Origin: Drosophila pseudoobscura
Lineage: Eukaryota > Arthropoda > Insecta > Diptera > Drosophilidae
Reading direction: 5' to 3'
DNA length: 64,000 nucleotides
Assembly (NCBI RefSeq): GCF_009870125.1
Contig: NC_046683.1
Coordinates: 46,701,869 to 46,765,868, forward strand
Each line of letters starts with the position of its first letter. Position 1 is the stretch's first letter. Of the stretch, positions 43,867-56,420 are shown piece by piece. A program made the translations under genes and the position numbers. The notes beneath the pieces were generated by a model. It was not told the DNA's origin. It was given only the letters and a program-made list of their open reading frames with translations, and did not search any database.

Positions 43867-45046
43867 GTTTAGGATTTTACTGATGCCCGACGGATGACTT
43901 CTTAAGGATATATATCGTAAGATCTGAAGAATTTTACTTCAATAGGCACGCCCCGATGAATGACCTGGCACAAAAGGGTATTTGGCGAGCTGCTAATCAA
44001 CATCTGTCAGCTTTGAATTTATACTTAAATCTGTTGACGGACAGGTAAGGAACGCCAAACAGGTAAAATATAATACAAAAAATCTTGATCTGGGATATAA
44101 ATGTTCGAGCTGTGAACATTTATAGTCCCTGGCGACCAGGTGTATGTATAAACATATGGACGTGCCGATACAATATTACCTACTTTTTTTCAATCAACTA
44201 GACGATCTAGAGTATTCTCCTTACCATTGGCTTACCTGCGCCAATTGTGAGTCATTGCTTTAAACAACAAAAGATTCTGTTGTCCCCCTATCTGGTCTGG
44301 GCCTAGGTCCTTGGTATGTAGCAACGTAGGATATTTCTATTCTACCAAACAATATATTATACCAAGATATTCAAGCTTATGCAAAAATATTCTCCGAGAC
44401 TTGGAACGACTGCGCCTCTCCAAGAACTTTGTATTTGCTGTAGTTTTTGAAGTTCCTTGCATGCCCAGCAATGGGGGAGTTCTATAACAACGAAGTCCTT
44501 AATAGGAGAAAGCTATTGGCGTTGAATATTCCAATCTAAAATACCACTCAGCTCGACAAAGTGAATAGCTCCGATTTCGAGATTCGTGGAGTGAACCCTT
44601 CCTCAAATTAGGCCGACATCTTAAACCCATGGGTACATATGTGTTCATGGACACACCAGAGGCGATCCGCTTGGTTGGGGTTGTAACAGTTATATATAAA
44701 GGAGATGGATATAGCGATTCCTATATTTAGTATTATACTACTTAATTTAGTAACATATTTCAGCTATTTTAAATGGGAGGACTATCCCGTTGGCCCAACT
44801 GCCAGGCAAAAGCCACGAGGAGCCCCAACTCTTAATTCAGTAATATAATTCAGATATTTTAAATGGCGGCCAAGTGTGGCGATAGACTGCGCGAAAACAG
44901 TTCGTTAGTGGGGGCAGTTCCTCGATATATCACTGCAATTTTTTTTTGAAATTATCGATACGCAATGCACTTTTAATGAAACTATCGATGTAGCACCATC
45001 TTGCGGCAAGCGGCAGAACCTGTTCATGTTAACATCGTTAGGTGTC
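43867..45046. other. Intergenic DNA with a promoter-like DRE cluster
   Basis: There is no intact gene. Short, frame-shifting protein-like stretches at about 44380-44700 may be a very decayed gene. A perfect DRE TATCGATA is at 44953-44960 with a TATCGATG 30 bp on, suggesting a housekeeping-type promoter. It could serve the minus-strand gene ending at 42736 through a 1-kb leader, or an unrecognised transcript. Confidence 0.4.
44953..44960. promoter_or_regulatory. DREF-binding element (DRE) TATCGATA
   Basis: A perfect palindromic DRE, followed by the near-copy TATCGATG at about 44983. It lies about 100 bp before the first MAARR mini-ORF on the plus strand. Confidence 0.55.
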
Positions 45047-45963
45047 GCTACGCGTTATGGCTGCTCGCAGAACTCTTTTGGACTATAATGTGGTAGAAAA
45101 TCCCCATAGAGAAAGTATATTTTATTATGGAAAAGGTTTGAAATTATAGCGGATAATAAATATTTTTATGATTTTTTTACATATTTATGGGATCAGGTGA
45201 CACCTGACGACAGTAATGCGTTATGGCTGCTCGCAGAGCTCTTTTGGCTATTTTGGGGTATAATATTAAAGAGAATTCCGATAGAGCAAGTATCTTTTAT
45301 TATAGAAAAGGTTTCAAAATATAGCGGGTAATAAATAAATAAATAAAATATTGTTGTGCATTGCTTAAAATATTTATAGGATCGGAGTTCCTTAAATAAG
45401 AAACCATAAATATGGCTGAAATTATTTAATGTGCGAAATAAAATCAGAAATAAAATATTTATACATATTTAAAATAAAGACTAACATATTTAGTGTTTCT
45501 ATCTACAAGTTCCTTTAAAATAGCATATTTTCTTTGATTATCTTTTGTTCTTGTCAATTCCAGAAGGTTTATTGGTCATTCCGCTCTTTTGGCTATTTTG
45601 GGGTATATTATGGTAGAAAATAACGATAGAGACGTTTTTTTATGGAAAAGGTTTAAAAATATAGCGAATAAACAATAAATAAATAATATATTGTTATGTT
45701 TGCTTTACATATTTATGGGATCAGAGTTCCATAAATAAGAAACCATAAATATGGCTGAAATGTTTTAACGTGCGACTGTAAAACGAAAATGTCCCATCAT
45801 AATTAAAATATTTACATATATACATATAACATAAACATTTTATATTTTATATTAAATGTATATTTAGTTGTTGTTTCTATCCTCAAGTTTCTTGAAATAT
45901 CATCTTCGTCTTTGCTTTTTCGTTCTTTTTAATTCCAGAAGGTTTATTTGGTCGTTCCGCTCC
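45047..45963. repeat. Tandem duplication, about 2.5 copies of a 360-370 bp unit
   Basis: Copy A (about 45050-45221), copy B (45222-about 45587) and copy C (about 45583-45963) share CTCTTTTGG, TAGAAAA, AAAAGGTTT, ATATAGCG, ATATTTAT(A/G)GGATC and ATAAGAAACCATAAATATGG in the same order. Copies B and C both end in the 3' coding end of the neighbouring coiled-coil gene (minus strand, around AATTCCAGAAGGTTTATT). The unit therefore carries the gene tail plus its 3' flank. Copies A and B begin with short plus-strand frames opening MAARR (30 and 33 codons). Confidence 0.75.
45490..45592 (-). pseudogene. Duplicated 3' tail fragment of the coiled-coil gene
   Basis: This stretch aligns with the last about 17 codons and 3' flank of the intact gene at 45840-45950 (shared TTTCTATC, AAGTT, ATTCCAGAAGGTTTATT, GGTC-TTCCGCTC), with substitutions and small indels. 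It is an orphan tail with no body attached, produced by the tandem duplication. Confidence 0.6.
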
Positions 45964-46829
45964 TTCAGCTGCACTTTGTAGGAATCCAAAAGTTTTTCGT
46001 TTTCCTCCTGCTTGGCCAGATAAGACTGCAGTTTCAGGTGAAGACCTTCGACACTGGAGTTGTTGGCACTAGTCTCCTCTATCAATAATTTGAGGTCAGT
46101 AATCGATTTCCTTAGCTGCTTGGTGGTGTTCTCGTGCTGGCCAATTTTCCCTTGCGACGCTCTAATCATTTTCATCTTTGATTCGCCTTCCAGTTCCAGC
46201 TTCGCTAATCTCTCCTCCATGTTGATATTTCTGGATTTTGTATCCGCGTCCAGCCTTGCTAATTTTGCCTCCAGATCCTTTATGAGGGCCGTTTGCTCTC
46301 TGCACTCCTTTGCAGGCTTTTCCCTTTCGGCATTTGAATTTATATCTGCTTGCAAATATTTTTGATGCTCTGCAATTCTCTTCGAAAGTCTCGAAATTCG
46401 TAAGTCACTAAACAAGCGAAAAGGAAAAATTTGCGATTGGCCTGTAGATTGTTCTTGTAGTCTGGCCAACTTTTCCTCGAGTCTCGCTATGGAGCTTTGA
46501 CGAGATCTGATCTTCGCTGTGTAATCCATGGGAGATTTGATTTCTGATTGAAGATCAGCGAGTCGTTGATTAAGTTGCCCTATCGCAACATGGTACTTCT
46601 CAATCTCGGCTTTCTGGCCTACAAGCATTCTGTTGTTTGATTTCGTTTCCGCTTCCAGTTTTGTCAATTTTTGCTCTAGAGTCTTTATGACTAGTGTCTG
46701 AGTGCTGATTTTCTCTTGGTACTCCTTCAGCATAGAGGACGAGCTTGTTGAATTGGTTTCCAGTTGAAAGAACAGCTGTTCCATTTCAAAAACGGGGTCA
46801 TAATGCTTTATAGGCGTCTCCATGCCCAT
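45900..46829 (-). CDS. Coiled-coil protein, unidentified
   Basis: A single intact exon of 309 codons, ATG at 46827-46829 (MGMETPIKHYD), TGA at 45900-45902. From about residue 25 to the end it is almost continuous heptad-like coiled coil (for example TLVIKTLEQKLTKLEAETKS, IARLEEKLARLQEQ, ALIKDLEAKLARLDADTKSR, RLAKLELEGESKMKMIRA). It shows an internal repeat of the type L(E/I)KLA(K/R)L(E/D)AETKS at least three times, suggesting growth by internal duplication. The C terminus is strongly basic (KKQRRR). There is no signal peptide or membrane segment. Similar coiled-coil stalks occur in fly fibrinogen-related proteins, but no fibrinogen domain is here. Decayed copies lie on both sides, so the locus has been duplicating. 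Confidence 0.75.
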   Translation of the reverse strand: MGMETPIKHYDPVFEMEQLFFQLETNSTSSSSMLKEYQEKISTQTLVIKTLEQKLTKLEAETKSNNRMLVGQKAEIEKYHVAIGQLNQRLADLQSEIKSPMDYTAKIRSRQSSIARLEEKLARLQEQSTGQSQIFPFRLFSDLRISRLSKRIAEHQKYLQADINSNAEREKPAKECREQTALIKDLEAKLARLDADTKSRNINMEERLAKLELEGESKMKMIRASQGKIGQHENTTKQLRKSITDLKLLIEETSANNSSVEGLHLKLQSYLAKQEENEKLLDSYKVQLKERNDQINLLELKRTKKQRRR

Positions 46830-47469
46830 CTAAATTTCGGAGTTACGTTTCTGACGATATTTGTTTATATTTAGACCGTCCTGTGCAACAGACATAAGTA
46901 AAATGAACACAGGAAATTCGTTGTGCTTTTCAACTTTTACCGGGAATTGATAAGAGTATCTATCTTATTCAAAGATTGGTTTGGAGGAGGACGTGTGCAG
47001 GCAATAAAGATAGACGCGTAAATTTTATTTGTTTTGTTGACTTATGATTAAGGGCTTATCTCTGATGTTATCTATAAGTGCATATGTATATATGTAAGAG
47101 GGAGTGGGCAAGCTGACCCATTGAAGGAGCAGTGGGAAGCAACGCTAACAGCAAATCAGCAGCAAATGAACAGCAGATAAGCAGCAACGGCAGAAGGAGA
47201 GCACGGAAGAGAAAAAGAGAAACAGCAAAAACTCTACGGATTTTAAAAAAAAAATGAATGATCACAACTTGTTCTGCCGAATTATCCGTTTTGCAATTAA
47301 AACGAATGAAAGCTGCCGATAGAGCTACAATTCGAAAAGAAATATATGAAATAATGTAGGGAAAATAATGGTAAATGGAGGGCCCCAAATTGATGGCTGC
47401 CCAGGGCCCTGTTGAGGGTTGATCCGGCCATGCCTTGCTGCCACTGTTCTGCTGGTTTTAGCTGCTTGA
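46830..47469. other. Non-coding DNA between the coiled-coil gene and its decayed copy
   Basis: It contains the probable promoter of the coiled-coil gene. TTTGTTTATATTTAGACC (about 46860) resembles TTTGTTAATGTTTAGACC near 47920 beside the decayed copy, so the promoter may also have been duplicated. Otherwise I see only CAGC-rich sequence. Confidence 0.45.
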
Positions 47470-47950
47470 TGATATCCTCTTGGTGGCCTCCTTCGATTTT
47501 CCGTCCAGTTCCAGTTTTGCCAATTTCTCTTCCAGATCCTTTATGAGGGCTTGCGTGCTGATCTGCCGTTTGTGCTCCAATGAGACTTTTGTTCTTCAGT
47601 ATATCGGAGCTTATTTCCGGTACTCTATTTGATTGTAGATCAGCAATATTTTGTTTGAGGTGCATAATGCTGTTATTTTGTTGGCTGTGGTGGATTCATT
47701 TTTCTTAGCATGTATCATGATTTTCGTGAATTTTGTTCCGCTACCGGCATTGCTAGCTTTTCCTCTTGACACTTCTTATATAGATCCAGAGACACTTTTG
47801 GGGCATGTATGTTATCTGTTCTTTCCTTCCAATTTTGTTGGTACTTACTTTATCGACATTCAAATTTCTCGTAATTGCATAGTTTTTCTCCATACTGATT
47901 GGAATTATTTGTTAATGTTTAGACCTGTTATTTACGGCGGAAAAAGTGAC
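47470..47950 (-). pseudogene. Decayed paralogue of the coiled-coil gene
   Basis: On the minus strand, pieces of the coiled coil appear in different frames: EEKLA near 47765, then MHLKQNIADLQSNRVPEISS (47665 downward), then, after a frameshift, QISTQALIKDLEEKLAKLEL and DGKSKE (about 47565-47490). They correspond to RLADLQSEIKS and ALIKDLEAKLARLDADTKSR of the intact gene. Stops and frame changes between pieces make it non-functional. Confidence 0.65.
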
Positions 47951-50900
47951 TAAGCAGGTACTGATAAGAGGGCCATTAAAAACGAATAGAAGTAGTAGAA
48001 TATGTTTGATGCCAATTAACTATTGGACATCGTATATGTATGTACCCATGGATGTGTGTGCTTATCTGAGGAGGAAATTTGTAATCGATTGCATTGTTGC
48101 TATATTATTATTCGTCATATTCCATATTACAACACACAGGCCAGTAATTGAGCGATTTAAATGCAAATGATTTATTTTTAAATTTGGTTTTATCTTCAAT
48201 TACAACAGAGGATGAGGCAGATTCGGACGAGCCCCGGGAAAACATCTTGCATTTGTCGAGTGGCCAAAATGAATACAAATTGAATCAATTAGGCGGAATC
48301 CGCCTTGAAATGAGAGCTACAGATGGAGCAGAGCACCTGGGAGGACGATGGGCGATGGGCTCCAGCGAAATGCAAATTTATTTATTGTATCCCGCGCTCT
48401 TTTCGGGCCAAATCAATGTGCGGCCATTGCCTTTGCGCCCCAAAGGTAAGGCGGAAAAGTGGCAGGGAAAACAGGTTAAGTCGAGAGCCAGCAACAAAAG
48501 TAGGCAATTAGGTTCCCTTTTTTGCTTCGTTTGTGCTTAAGAAGAAAATACGGTTAAAACGCAGAAGGAAGGTAAACTCAGACGGACACAGGCCCCAGCC
48601 CAAGGCGCTGCAGACCGGAACGGAAGCGATGGCGAAACTTTCCGGCTGCAGGCCCCCCTCCCATGGTTAGCGGAAGTTTCTGGCCTGTTTTAGCTTTTGG
48701 AACTGCATATGGAGATGGAGCCACCGTATCGATTGCCTGGCGCTCGCACGTTGCATGGACTCCGGCGTTCCATTCCGCCTCCAGACCAATGTTGGTGTCC
48801 CCGGGCGACTATTAACCTTTTAAATCGATGTTGTAGGGAAAACCTGGCAAACAAACCTATTTTAGAATAAATGATTCAAAGGAATTGGCCATTACGCAGC
48901 GAATTTTACAGTCTCTTATGCGCGACAAGGAAAATATGGGATCTCCATCGAAGAACACAAAACTAATGTCGACTCTTGGAGCACATTCAACATTCCACAT
49001 TCCACATATCGAGTGTTTCGGCATCATAAAATCGATTTGAAAGGTTCCTTGACTTGAACCTCTGGATGAAAGACTGGGGGGCGAAAGGGCCTAGAAAAAT
49101 AGATAGTCAGCACAAGAGTTGAAAGCAACGAGGAGAGCAGCAGCAGCAAACTACTTCTAATAACAACAATCAACGCTCCCGACTCCTCTTCTGGTTGTTT
49201 GGGTGCTGTGTAATTACATGACAGCAGCAGCAGTAGAAACACCAACAAAACTAAACTAAAACTAAAACAACAACAGCTAAAGCACCGGCAACACCAGCAA
49301 CACTAGCAGATAACAACAAGAACAACAAGAACAACATCGAACAACTACACCAACATTGGGAATTACGATAATAATTTCCATTTCTAATTTCCTTACCACG
49401 CAAAGGCTTTTGCACTTGCCAAGGCTGACAGCCTGGAAGCCCCCACCCCGTCGACCAGTCGAAACTATGCCCCATCCAACACCTCCACTTACCCCAAACT
49501 ATGCTCTGCTCTGCGCCTCCTCTGGGCTTCCACATCCACTTCCGTCTCCCCACCCCTACATCCATCCACCCATCAGCCTTTCCGGCAGCAGCGGCATAGG
49601 CAAGTGGAGCCAGGAGCCAGGAGCCAGGGCCAGACGTTGGCATAATTTCGATGCAGAAATCTAGCAGAATGCAAATGCAATCATTGACTTTTTAGCTTAT
49701 AACGAAATAAGCGTCGTGTTTATTGGTTGAATCGCCCTCCTGCACCACCGAGTAAGAGGAAGATGTAGAGATAAGAGGGACAGAGACAACGACAGAGGGA
49801 GAGAGAGAGATAGAGAGGAAAATATGGATATGAAGGGTACTGGGAGTGTCTAACATAGGCAGTCATCGGGACACTTACCCAAGAATTGAAAGCAATGGTC
49901 TAACCGAAAATTGGGCCAAAGCTAAAATTTTGAGGATAATAATCTACGGCTGTATAGATGATTGTTCCTATTAAATTAATCTAAATGGTTTCGCCATATA
50001 AACTTCTACCGCCTGCTATAACGCTTTAATCGAAACTTAATTGGAGTCTCGGTTCAAAGTCTTGTTCCCCGGAACCCGGGACCCGGGACCCGGAACAGGT
50101 GCCACTAGACAGCACGCCTCACGAGTGTAACTTTTGTGTATTCTGCTCCTAAGGTGGCTCGCACTGTTGTTGGGATACCTCTTGATGTTTGTTGTAATTT
50201 GATAATGCATTTGATTAAGGAAATGAAATTTTTATTAAGGTTGTTTGCTCATTCGCGTCGCTGGCAGCGCGCGCGATTTGCTTTTATGCTGCTCTCACTT
50301 TCCCTTTTCCTTTTCGTTTTACTCCTTCTGCGTGTAAGGGACTGTGTGTTGGTGTTGTTTTTTGATAGCCGTTACTCGCAGTGTGCCAGGGTATATGATG
50401 CCAGTGAAAGTGTACGTAACAGGTGGGTGGAGGAGTATCCATAAGATAGAGAAGATATATGTATATGGCACGGCCCCTGCGCACTCGTTTCGTTCGTGCG
50501 TCAACCCCCGGCTCACTTGCCTTACTCGCTAAAAACGGGAACGTCGACCGAAAATTAGTTTTATTCAGAACAAGGAGATATATAATAGCCGAGCCGACAT
50601 AGCCACCATAGTCCACCAATATCTGAGAGATGCTTGGATTGCTTGGATTTCTGATCATAGTTACGGTAGCAGGGGTAGCATATAGTCGGAATTTCTCGAT
50701 TATTTCGTTATTTTTTTTTAAATTTTTGTTTCGTTTTCCTGCGATTTGCCACACTTCCTCTCACCTCACCTCTCCACCGTTTGCCCAAACTCTGCAGTTT
50801 TCCTTGCGCATAATTTCTTTGAGTGCGGTTTGGAGCTCGGCATTTTACGATGGCCAAAGTGCTTCTTCCCTGATGGGATGGGGAGTTTATAGGTGGTGTT

Positions 50901-52529
50901 GCGGGGCCGGGGCCGGGGCGGCGGCAGGTGCCGAGACCTCCTTTGTTACGTTGATGCCGCAGTTCTAATGTTGACTTCCTGTTCTACGATTTATTCAAAT
51001 TTGCATTCGAATGTTTAAATATATTATTGCCGTTCATTGCCTGGATGCGTTTGCTAGTAACATATGACTCTGTTAGGTGAGGACAAAAGAGGTGGAACAC
51101 ATCCCAGGGGCTTTAAAGAAGATTGCGAGTGAGGATGGTTTTCTTGGGAATAGGCAGTTTTTTAGCAAATAAACAGGGAATATTCCCGATGGCTTAGCAC
51201 ATTATACGAGTATAAACTCAATCATCTGGCATATCACCTATTTAGGGGGGGTTGGGGCATATCGAACCAAGAAAAATCCTAATTGTTTTTGCTGTTCCAC
51301 ATCTTCCCAAAAGCAAGCCAAATTTCTCACATTTCTTATTTTTTTGCACGGCCTGGGAAATGTCATGAAATGAGCGGTGAGGGCTGTTTTGGAGGTGAGG
51401 AGAGGGTCTGTCGAGTGCAGTGGAATTCATATTCAACACCAGGGGGGCATCAAGACACCAAAACCCCTTCTTCCGGGCACTAACTAAGTGCACGCTCGTT
51501 CAACTCCAAAAACAAACTTTTCCTATTGTTATTACACATTTTTTCCGCTACTTATTCTGTTTCTTTTTGTTTGCTTTTTGTGCCGGGGAATGGTGTGGGC
51601 CAATACTCCTCCGGTCGTTGACTTTCCACCAACTTTTCGCTTGACATTTAGCGGAGAAAAACAGCATCAGCAGGAGTGTCAAGAGGCAGCGGAATAGGCA
51701 GCGCCAAATATAATTTCAACATGTTAAGTGTTAGCTGACCACGCCACGCCACGCCACCCACCCGCCACCCACCATCCGCCACCACTCGCCGCCCCCCACA
51801 GCCCGCCTTTCGACACTGTCCTATGACAACAATCCTTCTGCAACCACCCCCCCATAACCCCCCTTAGCACGCTTAAAGCAGCACAGCTTCGCCTTCCATC
51901 TGCTTTTCGGAACCTGTTAAATTTAAGGTCAGAAAATATTTCCACCATACTGGTGTTGGCCATCGAAATGTGGGTCATTGGCTGTAATGTTGTTTTAAAG
52001 ACTTGGCCACATTTATTATTCAATTTTAATCAAAAAGAGGTCACTAGTGGATAGAATGAAAATTATCTACATGAGTTTGGGATATGGGATCAAAGTTAAT
52101 GAATCGTCTGGGAATTATGTGTATTCTATCCAAGGCAAAGAATTCCTTTAAAGACTTACATTTTTCATCTGAAAATGATAGCATTCGAGCTCGACCATCG
52201 AAAATCAACAAAAGTAATAGATATAGTCGGAAAATTCATTTAAGACTTACATTCCAAATTCGAAATTTATATCTAAATTTATTTTGATTAGAAAAATAGT
52301 TTTGTTGCCTTTAATATGCATTAAAACATTTATCAAAAGATAATACTTCCTTTTCCATATTCTCTTAGTTGTGGTTAAAAGGATTACACGGAAATTGTAT
52401 TTCTATACAGATGTTGTTAGGAGGGAAATCCGAGCCTAGTGGTTTTCCTCGAGGGAAAATGTTAAAGAAATTCTACCCCTTCAACCGTGCAAGGGAAATA
52501 CAATACTGGTTTGCTGCTCCCCTTCGAAC

Positions 52530-52742
52530 ATGTTCGTTACAACCTTTTACCCCTGCAACGCAACCTGCTCGAGTCTTCTCTCAAACATGTCTCAGGCGAC
52601 CAAGTTGAACGATGTCCTAAACGTCCTGGCAACAGCTTTCAATTTTGCTGGAATGCCGTTTGCGACCAAGTTGAATGAGGTCCTGAACGGCCTGCCATCA
52701 GCTTCAATTTCTATTCCAGCTTTCAATTGGGCCGCAACGTAA
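52530..52742 (+). CDS. Possible small ORF with in-frame 66-bp tandem repeat
   Basis: An ATG-started 70-codon frame contains ATKLNDVLNVLATAF (from 52596) and ATKLNEVLNGLPSAS (from 52662), exactly 66 nt apart. Several differences between copies are at third codon positions (AAC/AAT, CTA/CTG), and one GAT/GAG gives the conservative D/E. The protein is otherwise unrecognised. There is no other exon evidence, so it may be a repeat that is open by chance. Confidence 0.3.
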   Translation: MFVTTFYPCNATCSSLLSNMSQATKLNDVLNVLATAFNFAGMPFATKLNEVLNGLPSASISIPAFNWAAT

Positions 52743-55700
52743 ATTTTCGTGGATTCCACAAAAAGCGAGAAGAGAATGTGGCTGTTGGCTGTGGGGTGGC
52801 GAGCCGCCTGGCTATGGACCTACCTCAAAGTCACTCATTTGGAATAGACAATGGGCCGCAATTACAGACACGTTCGCTTCTTTTTGGGCAAAGGTGGAGC
52901 CTGTGGCTAGGGATAGACATTGGCATAGGATAGAATAGGATAGGGTTCTCCGCTATGCAGTGCCATGCAGACATGGACATGGAGATAGACATAGAGCGAG
53001 GAAGGGTTGGGAAAACAAATGTGTGAGCGTGTGTGGAAATGCGTGGAAGCCTACTTCCTTTGATTCCCCTTCAAAGAGGTACGTGCCTCACTCCGTGCCC
53101 GTGCCGCCCGTATCGCCGAGGTGCAACTTTGTCTCATTGTCCCATTGCGGGGGGGTGCCTGCAGCCAGAACGGGGATCAGCGGGCACCGGATATGGCGAA
53201 TTATTCACCCTTTGACGGACCGGAAATGTAGCTATCCATACCCATCCATACATATCCATTCCTGACTATAAGTCGTCCTCGTCCTCGTCCTCTGGCCCAG
53301 GCTCTCAGTCATTGTTCTGCGGTTTCTGTCACCTGGCTGGGGCTCTAGTGTGGATGTGGATGCCATTGGCATTGCAAACTAAGCGATTTATAAACGATTT
53401 AAGAAACTTCGTTTCGACCTTTTTGGGTTTTTGTGGCTTTGCAGCTCCTGATGCTGTCTCCTCTCCTGTCTTCCGTCCTCCTGCGGTCGACTGTTAAGTG
53501 GTTTTTTTTGCTGTGGGACCTGGAGTAGGCCAAATATTTGCTAATGAGTTCTGCTTTCCATTTATATATGCCAGGCTGGCAAACATTTGTGACCTTTTCC
53601 CTTGTGAAAGTCTATAAGAACGAGGCAGGGACGGGAAACACATAATATTTACGTATGCAAATGAGAATTTGGATCTCGCCTACGTGTTTGTTAGACATTT
53701 CTATTGATTTTCGTTACTGGTTTTTTCAGTTCTCAGTTGGGTGTTCCATAACTGCACAGATATGTGAAAGTTTTCAGAACAAGTACACCCTTATAAGATA
53801 ATGTACTATAAAGTGAACCTATATAGTGGCAAATATATTGTATCAGTATAATATTTCATGTACTTAAATCAATAGCCAAATGATTGAATCTGTCAGAAAT
53901 GACTTACAATTGACGGAATTTTGGATATTCTGATTTTTTGCGCTCTGTTTTAATTTTAACAACATTTTCACTCCGTTAGGGAACTGGGAAAACTTGAAAA
54001 ACTCGAAAAGCACTGCACCTGGAACGGCAGGATTGTCGTAATTGTTGGTGTCCGTCAACGCATATTGTTTTTTGTTCGTTGTAATGGTTTTGGCCAGGGA
54101 TTGCTTCCGGCTGAGCGACAAAACACGAATTGCACGCATTTCAGCCACGCATCAATGATAGCATAGCTCGTCATTGAAATTCAAATGGCATTGTCCGTGG
54201 GCCCACAGGAGCAGGCTCTGGCCAATCCGCCGACAAATGGCCGCAGTAATGTTGGGGAGACAGTTCCTCCTACCCAGAGCTGGGGGGGCGACAGAGGCGC
54301 AGCTGGAGGTGATCCTGGGGAGGTGCAGGTCACGGCTTTCGCCTTTTGGCCTGTTTGTGGTTCTGTTTGCAGGCAGGACGTGTGGCCTATGGCTATCAAT
54401 ATCCTTCAACACACACAAACACAGTCACACATATGTATGTATATATGTACATATGTATATGTATTTTGATAATAATAATGCGACTTCAACAGATTGCATT
54501 TATATGCATTTAATAATATGTTGCGTAATTAATTTAAATCACTGCCCACTCACAACCGACTCCCCATAGCCTGTCATTATTCTTATTATTATTTAATGGA
54601 ACACTTTTTATCTGGCAACTGCTTGTAGGGACTGTTCCAGTTTTCCGTTTGTCCAGCATTCTCATTTCAACCTGATTTCACATACAATTCATGATTTCAG
54701 GGTCCTTTTCAGAGCGGAATATTTTACTGGAACAGTTTTGTAAATGTTTGTGTGTTTTTGTTTTTGGTTGTTGGTTTGCGCCTAATTAAGCTTTCTTGTT
54801 TTGATGTCTGTACAAAATGCGTAAAATTTTATTTAAAATAAAGTAAGTGCAACATTGAAGTGCGGTGTCAGAAGTTTTTAGATGCAGCTAATTAATTTTT
54901 GATATGTTGTGGAGAACGCAAAATGTACGCTCTGGATTTTATGTTTAACATCCAATGGAAACTGAAAATGAAATTTAAAAATACACAAATAGCGAACTTG
55001 TAAGCGAATTACGTATTTTCCAAGAATATCGTACATTTTTGTACCGGTTACTTTAATAAATATTTAATGACTTTCGTATATGTTAAGACGTGTTGTAAAA
55101 TGCGGAATAATATCCGGCTTATTTCCTATTTGTTTCATATGATTATTTGGGCCCAGGAAAAATCGAATTTTCCGAAGGAGCAGCAAATTGATTCTAAAAA
55201 AACAATTTAACCGTAAGAAAAAAAATTGTACCCAAAATGCTCCGACAAATGTTTTTTTATTTAAGTGGCTAAGTTATACGTATATATATGTCGACGGCAT
55301 CCCGGCATCCCGGCAACCTCCCCATTCCCCTTCCCCCTTCGCTCTAAGTGTTTTGTTCCTGGTGGATTTATCGCACTTGGACTGACCGCCCGGCGCTTTG
55401 TTTGCGGCTCAGCTTTGGACTGACACGAAAATCCAGGCATCGCCATTGTCCAGCCCGAAAAAAACACACTTACACACACACACACAAAAAAAATAAGAAT
55501 GGAGGAAAACCTGCAGCCACATGTTGGGGCTGTCGCATTGCCACTACCCCTATCCCTTTGCATTCCCCTCCGTCTATTCTAACACAGCTTTGTGGACACC
55601 TCCTTCTGCCTCCCCTGCCGCTGGTTAAGTCCCTTTGAAGACCCGACCCTTTGAAAATCCTTTGCCTGTGTCCAGCCAGTCGTCATCCGTCGCGACGGTG

Positions 55701-56420
55701 GGAGGCAGTGCTCGCTTTAATTGCATTTTTGTTGGGCTTGAAAATTGCATATCATTTGTCAGCAGGGCCATTTGCATTCCCTTAAGCCATATAAATGACC
55801 ATCCAAAGGGATGGGTTTTTAGTGTGTGTTTTGCGGCTAAGTTGCAAGTCAAGGGCACAGCACTTACATAATCTCACCCAATCCATTGTATCTATTGTAT
55901 CATTTCTATCCTAAATCATACCCGAATAGCTTTCGATTCGTAGAATATATGTGAATATATAAATTTTCGACTTAACTGCGAGTATCTGGAATTCCTCGCA
56001 TTGTAGCCAGTAGCCTATGTAGAGCAGTGTATTGGAGAGTTGTCTATTTGGATACCTGTTCTATACTTTCTAGAGGGACAATGGACAATACTTAACGTTT
56101 ATTTCGGAATTAATTTCAACTTGAGCTCGGCTTACGTCAGCTCCAAAACTCAACAAGAATCATTCGAAAACAAAATGTGGGGGATCCATGATTTTGGCCA
56201 AATAAACGACCGCAGTGCGGGTCCAACAAATAATTACATTTATTTCAACTTTTTTTGACTGCAAAGCAGAGGAAAAGCGGTCCGCCAACAAATTTTAATT
56301 TGCATAGGAAAAACGAGAAAAAAAAATGCGGTTAGGCGGCAATGGATGAGGGAGGGCCTGAGGAAATCTCATGAACGGCAAATCGTGGGATTAGCGAATC
56401 CCATTTGCTGCTTCTTGTAA

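Noticed and set aside
44380..44760. Protein-like stretches such as LERLRLSKNFVFAVVFEVPC and MGTYVFMDTPEAIRLVGVVT in shifting frames
   Set aside because: They could be a decayed gene, but stops and frame changes every 20-50 codons and no recognisable family leave no support beyond impression.
48148..48540. 130-codon plus-strand frame (TEDEADSDEPREN...)
   Set aside because: Composition is less biased than its neighbours, but it has no domain, no splice context and overlaps another frame; not enough to call a gene.
54174..54569. 131-codon frame with two overlapping alternatives
   Set aside because: Three frames are open at once over a GC-rich patch, and one runs into a GTATAT repeat; chance openness is the simplest reading.
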